Assembly (NCBI GenBank): GCA_032158295.1
Contig: CM063244.1
Location: forward strand, 29,390,241-29,454,240
Direction of reading: 5' to 3'
Origin: Pycnopodia helianthoides
Lineage: Eukaryota > Echinodermata > Asteroidea > Forcipulatida > Asteriidae
Length of the DNA: 64,000 nt
Position 1 is the stretch's first letter. Each line of letters starts with the position of its first letter. Under the pieces are notes generated by a model. The model saw only the letters and a program-made list of their open reading frames with translations, had not been told where the DNA came from and did not search any database. Position numbers and translations under genes: made by a program. This document shows, piece by piece, positions 23,701 through 35,700 of this stretch.

Positions 23701-26700
23701 ATAACTATGAGTGACCATAAGCCATTTTTAGACATGGTGGACACAATACTATGACACAATTAGATTTGGGTAAATTTTGTCTGTATACACCCAAACCAAA
23801 CAGTGCACTCTTATAACAAAATTATAGTGTCCATATCTCAAAAGTTACTTTCTTCTGACTAATTATGTCTTAACTGTCAATATATACCAGGTGTAGTAAA
23901 GCACATTATACCAGCAGTAGCATCTACTAATGCAACACTAGCTGCACAGTGTGTAACCGAAGCTTTCAAGATTGCATCAAGGTAAGTGCGTCTGTCAAAT
24001 TGTATTCATTTATCAAATCCAATCTAGACTGTCGGGATATTTCACAGAATTTATTTATTGTTAGTATAAAAATACTACCAGCAATCATGGAGCGAAGAGA
24101 CCAGAGTGTAGAGCTATTTTCAGCAATGCTTGAGCTCACCCGATTTGATGCTGACACAAATCATGAATGTTTTTGAGTGTAATGGTGAGAATATTTTCAT
24201 GAGTTGAAAAATGGAATGTTCCATTCAACATTTTATCGTACACCGTACTCCTTGTTCTAGCCAGCAATAGTGCAGAAAGGAAGGAACGAAAATGCAAGCT
24301 GAATAGTATCAAAATGCACGCTTAAAGGAACATAACAGAATTGTTTTTTGCTAACAAAACAGTTGCTGGCAGTGTAAGCACTTTATGTAATCTACCATAT
24401 ACATAAACTGACAAACCCGTAGAAGTTTGAGATCGATCGGCCATCTGGGTCACAAGAAAATAGCGAAAAACTGATTACACATTTGCACAAAATCATATAG
24501 ATTCAACAAATGAATAAAACGCTCACTGAGCGATAAACTCCAATCGGAAAATTAGTTTATTCATTTCTCATCAAATATGGCATTTCAGACAGAAATATTT
24601 CAAGGGATGTTTTCTACTATCATCATCATTAGACCGTGTAAGTTTTATGTAAATCTGTGATCAAAAAGTATATTTTATAAGTTTGTTTCTTACCAACTCT
24701 GTAATGTTCCTTTAATGACGTAGGCCATGAAATGGTGTGAATAATGAATGCCATGTGACCTAGAAATAAGTATCTAGAAATCGTACAACTTTCATTGTGA
24801 TTATTTTGTGTGTTATCAGTTAGGTTTATTTTGTAGTGGATATAATAATTTGTTTAATAATCTACACATTTGTTTACTTGCGTTTACTGAATTGAAGCTT
24901 TGAGCTTGTAAATACAATAACACATCAACTAATTTAGATAACTTGTATTGTATATGCATTGCATTAGTGCTGCATGGAAAGTTGTGCACACAACTTTCTC
25001 AACTGTACCATCGTTTCAAACCAGAACAAAATGTTAAGGAAGTAATTGAAATAAGTTAATACCTTTAGAAATGACCAATAATGTCTTTATTACATACATT
25101 TGGAAAAGCCAAATTTTATCGAATGATTATATTCTGCAACAATACATGAATAAAATGCAATCTGTTTTTTAATAAAAAATAAAACATAGATCCTTGTCAT
25201 TTGAAAAAAAAATTCACACAAAATGGACATAAAAACCCCACACCCTGAAAATAAAAAAAAAAACTCCTTAAAAATGGGGACGTGTCAATGTACATGTAGA
25301 CATCAAACTTGTCCACCATTTGGACAAAAGGGCAGGAACGATTATTTTTTAAAGAACGCCACCTGTGGGGCATGCCGTATGAATCATGGTATAATTTTCC
25401 ATATAGGACTCCTGTATTAAACTTTGGAACAATGCAGTATACATGGCAAAATAAAGGATAACATGTGACATGTGTTTGACCAATCAAATGACAAGGATCT
25501 GTATGTGCAGTATATAATAATAAGATATCAATGCTGTGTAGATAAGGGAATAAAGATGTCACTTGTTTACAAAGGGAATTTGTGTCACTGCAGAATTTTG
25601 TTTAAATCTTGTAATTTATGGCCATGTTCAAAACCACTGCTTAGGCTTCAGCTCGGGGTTAATATACATGTACGCATCGTCTGACTGTTTGAAGCCTCTT
25701 ACTGAAAGTAAACATCTTTCAAATTAGACTGAGCCCAAGTCAGAGCCCAAGCCAGAGCCCAAGCTAGAGCCTAAGCCGTTGCCATGGTTTCAAAAAGGGC
25801 CTGTTGTTTGTTTAGATGATCTTCCTAACGAGAGCACTCAGCAAAGCTCCACTTGGATGTATATATAAACACCAAGCTGGCAACAGCCAATCTCTCTCAT
25901 ACAAACGTTTGTTTAATGTCTATGATTAGGAATTGCACAAGTCAATAAATTGTGATTCAGTATCTAGAATAGCTCGCCCGGATTGTTTAGATGACAGTGC
26001 CCAATCCAAATTTTTATGAGGCCACATCGGAAATGTTATTAATTTTTAAGTTTAATTACTTGATTCTATGTGGAAACTAACGGGCAAAATACAAAAAGAA
26101 ATCTTCTTAAATGCACATAATTGTTTTGTTTTTTTGAAGAGAAAATTCTGAATGTGTTTACAATGTTATGCCTGTCAATTTGTGACATTATCTACTGATA
26201 ACCAAGGAATACATTATTCATTTCCATCTACACATTTATTTCTATACAGACATAGTTATAACTCTACTCTAATAAGAATGATAATTTCCTCCGGAAAAGA
26301 AAGTGATAATATATATTTATCTTCTACAATAGCACTGCACAGTGATGCTAAATAGAAACTCAGTTCCAGGATCTCAGACAAATTGTCAAAATTCACTAAC
26401 GTATGCGCGCACATGTCCAAGCTTTATGTCTACTTGCGTTTCATGTTTACTTGTGTTTTAGCGTGCTGATGCGATGATGGCGTAGAGCTAGTGGTGTTTG
26501 TCAAGTACATAAACTTAGTGTACAGGTACTTTGAGCAAAAGTGGCTTCATTTGTGCAGAGTGCTATTTTATTTGACTTTGTATACACAAGTTGGCACTGG
26601 TTCATAGTGTCAGTTGTGCCAATAACAGACGCCAAAGTTATTTTGGCTGATTATTTCATGTTTACCCTACACCGATGAGTAATAAGCTGTAATATTCTCA

Positions 26701-29700
26701 GTACACTAAGTGCTTTCAAGTCCAGGGGGAAAGAAATCCACATGCATACTACTCGGATGGGATTCGAACCCATGACCCATGCATTCTAGAGCAGATGACT
26801 TAATCACTAGACCACCAAGTAGGCCCTGTGCTAAGAGGCCAGGTGCAATCCTGTTAATAGCAGTCGGCACAGCAAACAATTTAATAGATATAATAATTGA
26901 CTCAAAAGTAATGGCCTCCAATGCACATGATGTCACTGGAGTAGGGCGCTCTCACAAAGAGTTCAAAAGGGGGTTGTTCATTGGCCAATCAGGTGCACCA
27001 TATGCACAGACCTGTATGCTTCCATTGTTTCATCATTGGATAACCTCGCAAGATGGCGGCTTGATGACGTCAATGCATAAGGTCCATCCATTGTAAACAA
27101 ATTATCTTGTTGAATTAATGTGACATCTTCCTGTGCAGCAATTCTCCTCCAACCAGATAACGCTGGAAGACGTGTACCAACATAACATTCACAAACCAGA
27201 AACAGATTCCTGATTAACACGCTTTTGTATACACCCGAAACAATTTTTGGGGATATGAGGTTAACAGTGTGCGAGGTTTAAACATGCCCAGAAATTCCAT
27301 CATAATCAGGCATGCAATCACGCGTACAAGAGGAACAAATGGTACTGGAATTCATGCTAAAATTTTCCTTTTTAGGGGGGGGGGTATTTATGTAATTCCT
27401 GATTCCAGACCGTCATCTTTTTGTTGTACAAAAAGAGATTAGGAGAGATCGATAGGCTGCCACCATTGTTTACCATATGGGAGGCGTGTCCGAGATTCCA
27501 GCATACCGTTGCCATTTAGTGGCCGTTGCTTACAGCCAAGGGTTCGGTCGAATCACGGTGAACACAGTCCACATTTTCTCCTTGTGCATTTTATGAGAAC
27601 ATTTGTATGGCTTTGCTTGGTTTAGTCATGGTTTCATTTTGACAATGATATTCTCAACAAACAAAAAAAGTGTTCTGAAATTTAATCCCGCTGGTGAGCA
27701 TATGAATTTTTCTGAAATCCTGGCAGTAAGTGGTTATGCTGTACGCGTAGGTGGTGTCGTGATGGTTCTCATGCTTTCGTTGCGTTGATGGTGATCCATA
27801 ATCCGCTGGCTTTTTCTTCTAAGAAGAGTTTTGAGTGCATTCCTAAAGCGTTTGTATTTGATTGCATAAATGAGTGGATTGATGCAAGAGTTGGCTGCAG
27901 CAAACACCGTGGCTATTCCGTAGGGTACACCTGAGATGTTGGCAGCCAGGGTGATGGTGTTGGGCAGCCAGCAGATAAAGTAAGCCACACAGACTAGGAT
28001 CAGGGTCTTGATGACGTTGCGACGCGCTCGCAGAAGGGATTCCTCCTTGGTCTCTGGATTGGTCGGGGTTGAATTAGAAGAGGCAGCGCCGCTGTGAAGA
28101 CGCGATGCAATGATGCTCAGTGGAACCGAGTTAGTTTGCCTGGCGCTCCGCTTCAGCACAATAGAGATATGAATATATGCGAAGAGCATCGTCCAGGCTG
28201 GTGCGATAAATGATAGGAAGTTGGTTGCCTGCACAATGGGGTTTAAGGGATGTGTTGAACTGGGTGGTAGCGACACGATACATACGCTCTCTTCTTCAGA
28301 GTAGGTAATCAGACCGAAAATGCAAAGTGAAATTCCAATACCGATAATCCAAGTAACGGTTACAGCAATCGCTGGTATCCACCGGCATACCAGTAATGCC
28401 TGATACTTGAAGGGGTACACAATCGCCAGGTAGCGTTCCAGGGTTACCAGCATCAGGCTGATAGCAGACGTAACAAGAAACATCCAAAGAATGGCTTCAG
28501 ACTTCCAGAGGTAGCAGTACAGCCATCCTGTAAAGCCATCGGGCAGCGTCTCTGGGCTTGGAATGTTGAAGATCAACATCAAGATGACAGACCCTAGTAA
28601 ATCAGCAATCGCCTGATTGCAGAGGATGGCATTGGTCACGGTATGCATGTCTGGTACTCGGCATATAGTAACGCAAACCACAAAATTCCCCAAAATACCA
28701 AGGGTGCCAATGACGGCGCTGAACACACCCAAGACCTGCATCACCGAACCCTCCATGGTGTCTAGTGATCTAAGGTGCAGGGTAGAGAAAGTGTCATTTA
28801 CAGATAAACCATTTCCACAAGCATCAATCATTGTGACGATTGCCTTCCATTCAACTTGAAAGCATAAACTAACTTTGCCCACAGTCGCACTCCAGATCGT
28901 CTGATGTGATAAAAAAACCTCTCCGTCTTTTTGAAGACTAAATAGCTTCAAGTTCCCACACGGTTTATATAAATCTCCCAGTCGGATGAAGCGCCTGCAA
29001 TATGAAGAGTCCAAAGTCTGGTGTTTTTTTTTCTCCATTTGTGCAGGTATTGGACAAAAAGGCTTTTCACTGACGCTGATAAATGACATAAAAGATGATT
29101 CAATTAGCATCACCTGGTGATGGTCGGGGGGTTTTTCGACTCAAATCACGTAGCTGGGTCAATTAACTCTGACTGGTGCATTACTAATTGATTTTAAAAA
29201 GATAGGTGCTGATTCGTTTTATCTTCTGTCAAATTAGTTATGGAGCTTTGTTGTTATTTTTTTTATCGATTTTGTTGTATTTTTAAACATGAAGGCCGGA
29301 AATCAACATCAATGCTGAAGTGGTTAAACCTGAATCAAGGTGGTTGTTGATAAAGACTAGACTGTGAAACAACTCGAACGAAGAGTACAGTTTTTGAGAT
29401 GAAACAAAATCTTCATTAAAACCAAATTATATTCTTTATCCCCGATGCAAATTCAACATCTATTAAATTATAGCTTGTGTACAGCGTTTTAGCCAGGACT
29501 TGAGAAAGTGGGAGTGCAATTAGTAGAGTTGGAATTTTGTGTACTTTGCACACAACACACAACACAAGCTTTTATGTATAATTTAGTATGTGTCTACGCA
29601 TAGTTTAGTTGTCTTTGTCTTGGGTTTTTGTTAGTTCTTGTCTCTCTGTACACTGGCTGTTTGTTGATACTTGATCTGCTTTATCTAAAAGTCTTTGTAT

Positions 29701-32700
29701 CCTCTTATTACAAATGATAATATGGAAATAAATGTAACATACTTTAAATTGAATTGATAAGAACCTGTCTGTTTCACTTCCTTAATTAAAATAAGTCAGT
29801 TATACTGTATGAAAAATCACGCATGATAAAACTCATAAATCTACACCAAGTCTAGACAGAAAGTATAGCAAATATCATCGTGCCAGTGCAAAAATATTGT
29901 ATCTCCTAAAATATCACTTATGTTAAACGCCAGTTTGAAGGTGTCAAGCGTCGTATCTCACTTAAAATAGCCGGTATATACACACAAAACAAGTACGTGC
30001 CGAGATGCAACATTTTTTCATTGAGCATTTTCATGCAAGATTCATTCAAGATGAAATGTTTTTTTGCACTGATGCGAAGATATGAGACACACAGTAATTA
30101 GGGACCAACTATTTTTTAACTCCACTTCAGTGTATCAAGTGTATCAAGTGTTTGTTTACTCTCTTGCATAAACCCTTTGGTATTGACTAATCAGACGTGC
30201 AAGTCATGCACGCCGTGTTGCCATTGCTGGGACACTGGCAACACAAGATTTAGACATGGGGAAAAGCTCTGTGTTTTTTAAAACTTTTGATGTGTATTAA
30301 GTATCTTCCTCAATGATTTACACACTTTCCCTAATAGTACAGCATGGCGTAATGATGTAGAACACAACATCAATATTTGCAATCTAAACATAAACTGAAT
30401 CCTGAAAATGGCACAGACAATAGTTGAGTTTAAAGGCCCTGTACACTATTGGTAAGATCGAAAAACACAAATGTTCACAGATTCACACACAACTTACATG
30501 ACTTAAAGTAAGTAATGGTAGAAAGGGTTCCTTAAAATATTTCTGCCTAAAATGCTATCTTTTCTGAGAAATGAATAAAGCAATAGTTTTTATCGCGCGC
30601 GATAATAAACTCGATGTTTGAAAAACAGAAAACACATAAGGTCTCTTTTCACTATTTTTCTCGGGACCTCGACCAATTGAGCTCAAATTTTCACAGGTTT
30701 GTTATTTCATGTATATGGTTAATCACACAAAACATGAACTTTGTTTGCGACTGTTTTGTCAGCTCTTCCAATCCTGTATAATACCTTTAAGTGTGATAGA
30801 CACAGAAACTGCACGGTCGGGTTTAAAAAGCATTACATCAGCAAGGTTTTGTGTCAGAATTTCATTATTCACATTCTGTTTAGTTGCAAAATTAATAGCT
30901 TTCTATCATCATGTATTGTCGTCCGGAAATTGTGTAACGTTGATGAAGACACTTATCACTAAAATTACAAGACACGGTTTCCATGTCTCTGTGTAAAACC
31001 CTTGCTGTGCCAGCATCCCAGCAGCGTGCACCATTTGCACGTACAGATTGGGTTTTTTGTGTGTAGAACCTTACATTTCAAACACTCCCCTATTTTAAAA
31101 AAAAACATGTGACTTTGTGATTGATTACAGTTGCTGTAGCCCACTCAATAATTACATGGTTTTCAACGACACGGCGGGCTTGTACACGTACACCTTTGAA
31201 GCTGAAAAGAAGGTAAGCAATTAGCATTGGCAACCTCCATGAGATACAATTACTTAGCAATCCTCGTTGGACTCACAATCTTGTCGCCTCTCTGCCGACG
31301 GATTGTGTGCGGCCCAAACACACTTGAGATTTCCTCCCCTCAGATCGAGTGCAAAAAATCAACTCTACCTATTTTTGCTCGCAGTTTGTTGTTTTTAGGC
31401 GGCGGGAGCGTGTGGTTGATCTGATGAATGTTAGACACTGAGGAATGGATGGTTGAAGACGAACAGAACATTTTGCAATTTACTCTGTGTGGGTCGTTAT
31501 TTCCGGGTGAATTATTTACGAGGTAATCTGCTCTATTAAGAATGGACACAAATTGAGATTGCCTTGGATTGGTTTACAGCTTCTTGGAATTGCTAAATTA
31601 AAATCTGGTAATGGAGTCTTCAGTGGTTTGTCCGTACTCCTCATAGCGCCTTGAGATTTTAATTGATACAATTCTTAATTTTGATTTCTGTAGAACAAAA
31701 CATCTCAATGCTCCCAAGTATCTCTTACAAATTGATTTAAACAATCATGATACATGATTGTTAGTTCAATCAGCATAATATTAATAAATTGATGATTTTT
31801 AATTTCAAAAAAATGAATAATAAATTGCTTCAAGTATCAAAGATACTTTGCGGAAAAAACATTCTGTAATATTTACTTTACTTTTAGAGAGTCTTATAAG
31901 AACTTGTCCTGCTGTTTATCTACTGCCGCAAAGTTTGATTGGAAAAAAAACCATGGGGACTACTTAGTTACAACAAGAACTTTCCTGCTTCGTATCTATG
32001 ATACCAGTGGACTTCTGATTTCACTTAGTTAATCAGGAACTTCTCATAATTACCTTCAGTGCCACGGAGAGTGATATTATTGGTTTTAACATTAACTAGC
32101 CTGCTCTTATTATCGTCTTGTCTTGGTGCAAGACGTTGTTTGTCATCATTATTGACTAGACGATTCTACCCACCTCCACACTATAATACACAAACCATAG
32201 AACGATAGCTTGCACTGTTACCGAAACCTGACAGATTGTGGCTTCCAGCAATTGTCCTCGCTGGAAATGTTGCGCTGTGTATGTTTTATTGAGTGTGCAT
32301 TAGTTTTACTAACAACGTTAGTTTTAATGTATCTTTCTTGAAAGCTAAATGATTGCATTGACTGTTGCTGGTTTTGAAAGCTGATTAAGCACTACAGCCA
32401 CATTGATACGACAACTGCTATTTCTTGGTGTTCTAGTGAAGCATTTTTTAGTTGAGTATCAAGTACTGCTTAGTACCAGGGCCCAATTTCATAGAGCTGC
32501 TTAAGCAGAAAAGTATGCTTAACAGCTTGTTGCTAAGCAAAAATAAGCAGGATACCAGTCATAGATTGTACATGTGACATGGTCTTTTGGCTGGTTAACC
32601 TTATTCTGGTAAGCATAAATTTGTTGTGCTTAGCTAATTTTAGTGCTTAAGCAGCTCTATGAAATTGGGCCCAGGGTGGCCAGGCATTACCAAGTCAATA

Positions 32701-35700
32701 ATGATCAAAGCAAAATTGACAACATTAACTCAAGTAGTAATCAAGTAGGAGTACTTGGGAGAAGGAGTGCAACTGCTGAGTACACAGTATTCTGATATCC
32801 AAGTTTTGAGTCCAACAGCAGAGTACCAATTACTTGGATCTCCAATACCAGTACAAGTACTAGTATGACTACAAGTACTTCATAAACATTACTTTAAAAT
32901 AAGGAATACAAACTTTTTGGGGGGTTAGATTCTTGACAACAATGTATGCTTGTTATGAGAACTATCTTTTAACCCTCCTACTGTCAGTGACTTTTGGCAA
33001 CATTTTCCAGTGAGTTGACCAACCATTTGAAACCATTCGACTGCCAAGGTTGTGTACGGTGGCACAACTGTGCACAAAACTAACTGTGTACTGTGTAGGC
33101 CTATATATGCATTCCCTCATGGTATCAATTGCAGGCTGGCATAGTTTATACTATCATTCAAAACCACAGTGAATGGTATTGAATGGTCAGACAGCAAGAG
33201 GGTTAAACATGAATACATTATAGACAACTTCAGTTTCACCTTTTCCGATTTGTATCCTTCATTCCATTTATTAACACACATAAATAGGAAAGCGGAAATG
33301 GTATTTTGACCACAAGTACTTAAAATAAGTACATTTTCAGTCGAGTATCGAAGTACATGAGTTTGAGTAACAGATTATTTTTCAGTTGAGTATCAACTAT
33401 GGATTTCAAGTCATGTACCATCAAAATGGTACTCGAGTAGTACTTAAATACGAGTACCAAGTATGGTACTACAGCACAGCTATTTCGCAGGTTGATTGTT
33501 TTGACTATAACTTTCACATTTGCTTTTTTTGTAAAAGCTTGGACACTATTTGTTAAGCTGATCAAAACATCTGTCTAAGCAAAAGGCAATTCCCACAAGA
33601 TATAATTGTTTCTTCTTCAAAAAGAGTTCTGCAGTGAAAGAAAGAAAAACTGTTGTGCACACAGACATTGTGAGGCAAGATTATTTCAATAAATGCTGCT
33701 GAAAACACAATGTGACAACTAGATAATAATACAAACAGTCAAACGCAAAGAGCTTATAAAATGGCCATTACCATGCAGATGTGCGTTATAAGAAAGAATG
33801 GATTCCAGCCTATTTTAACCTTAACAGTGCCCTATATTATGAAATATGTGTGATGTCATTCATTTTAAATTGTAAATTACCATCTTTTCTAAAATTGAAA
33901 GTAAACATTCTGGAAACAACAACTACAGTCCAGGCATACACACAAATACAGAGCTGACTTTCTCAAACTTGAGTTTGGTCACAACTTGAACTTTCACAAA
34001 GGTCATTTGAAAGCCTCAGTGGTGTGTTACACGCAGTCTGAAATTGAGCCAATTCAATTTAGACCTGCCAATAACAGTCCAGAAAATTAGCCCAGCACAC
34101 GGGTAGGGTTGAAGAGCAGTGCAGTTAGTCATTTACTTATTAGCTACGACAGTTTGTACGTGGAATTCTTCACCATAATGTATAAAACATATCCAACATC
34201 AGAAACAAAAACGATGAACTTGCATTGTATTTGAGCAATGTACCGAACGATAACATAAGTTTACCAATTATTGTATTAAAAAAACAACCCAATTAACATT
34301 CAAATTACCAAGGCAATAATGATCAAAGCAAATTGACAACGTTAACTAATTGAAATGGATTTGCTCTTGTTGGAACTAGGTTGTACTTTGAAGTCAGCTC
34401 TACACTCTAGGCTTGCAGAGCATACTTTCTAAATTGTTTAATTGAATGGAATTATAGGTTTAGACGAACTGAAAATTTTGTCCACAAAGATCGATCATGT
34501 CCGCAATCTATGAAGTAGATTAGTTTGATGAGTGTTGAAGAGTGTGTATTTATATGAACCCAAAAAACTTCACTGAATTAATGCACGTTATTCATGTTCC
34601 AAAAAATCAGTCTTGATGTGGACATAATTAGTAATAATTAAAGGCAGTTCTTGACAATGTCAAATTACCCTGGGTTGATTCTTGGACTAAAATGAAAATC
34701 CATCAATTACTGCCCCTTTAAGAATTCCCACATGAATTGTTAACAAATCTCTTAGCACTGGGCTAATAGCCTCTTCTGGCTGAAATAAATCTTGACGGGT
34801 TGACGGGTTGGAAATTGAATCTGATTTTATTATCACACCGTTGTTATTAATCAAAGGAGGATTGTATTGCATGCAGTCAAGTGCCTCAAGTGTTGACTTT
34901 TCCTGAAGATGCTACTCTGCAGAGTCTCTTAGATCACCTGACAGAGAGTGCTAGCTTGTAAGTATTTCTGTAGGAAGAAAGTTCCAATGGCTTGTGGCAT
35001 GTTGCATGAGAACTTGCAGCAGAATGCACTTTTGGAACAACTAGGAGTATAACCAGAATATAACCATAACCAGGTTGTCCTGGATTGTTCTAGATGATGC
35101 CATTGTGACATACTGATACTTTTGATAGACTTTGATAGCCTAACAAATAACAGAATCGTGACGGCTTGTTCCGTTTAGTGATGTTCGGCCCTGTACTGGT
35201 CTATAATATAACTGTATGTACCCTTTCATTATTGACTATCCTTATATTAAACTCCTTGCCTTGCAGACAAATGAAATCACCAGGAATCACTACAATAGTA
35301 GACGGCAAGAACAAGACCTTATACATGCAGAACCCCGAGGCCATTCGAATTAGGACAAAGGAAAACCTTCCCAAGAAACTCAAAGGTCAGTCACTTCATG
35401 AATATTCATATAGAAGGTCAATCAGTTTTAAACCCATGATAACTTGTATTTCCAGAGATAATAATACATTAACTGTCAACAAAAAACTGCTTACTTCTTT
35501 TCCTTCACTGAGGACAGCAGTCTTATGTCTTGTTGTTTGCATCAAACACCGTGTAGTCATTCAGAAAGATGTCTTTCCACATATTAACCCAGACATGCTA
35601 TCTGCCTAACTATGGGATTTCCTGTACAACACACAATGCTGTAAATACGTACAAGAAACCTGTAGATGAACAATAAGTTTCCTTCTTTATACTCTCATTA

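Noticed and set aside
25197..25562. 121-residue minus-strand open frame
   Set aside because: Lies within a short inverted-repeat element and has no domain. Coding potential is not supported.
31860..32000. Candidate UBA3 exon for the zinc Cys pair
   Set aside because: A CCTGCTGTTTATC-type reading looked possible, but the real segment ([11 protein letters not shown]) with correct phase and splice sites is at 34857-34957.
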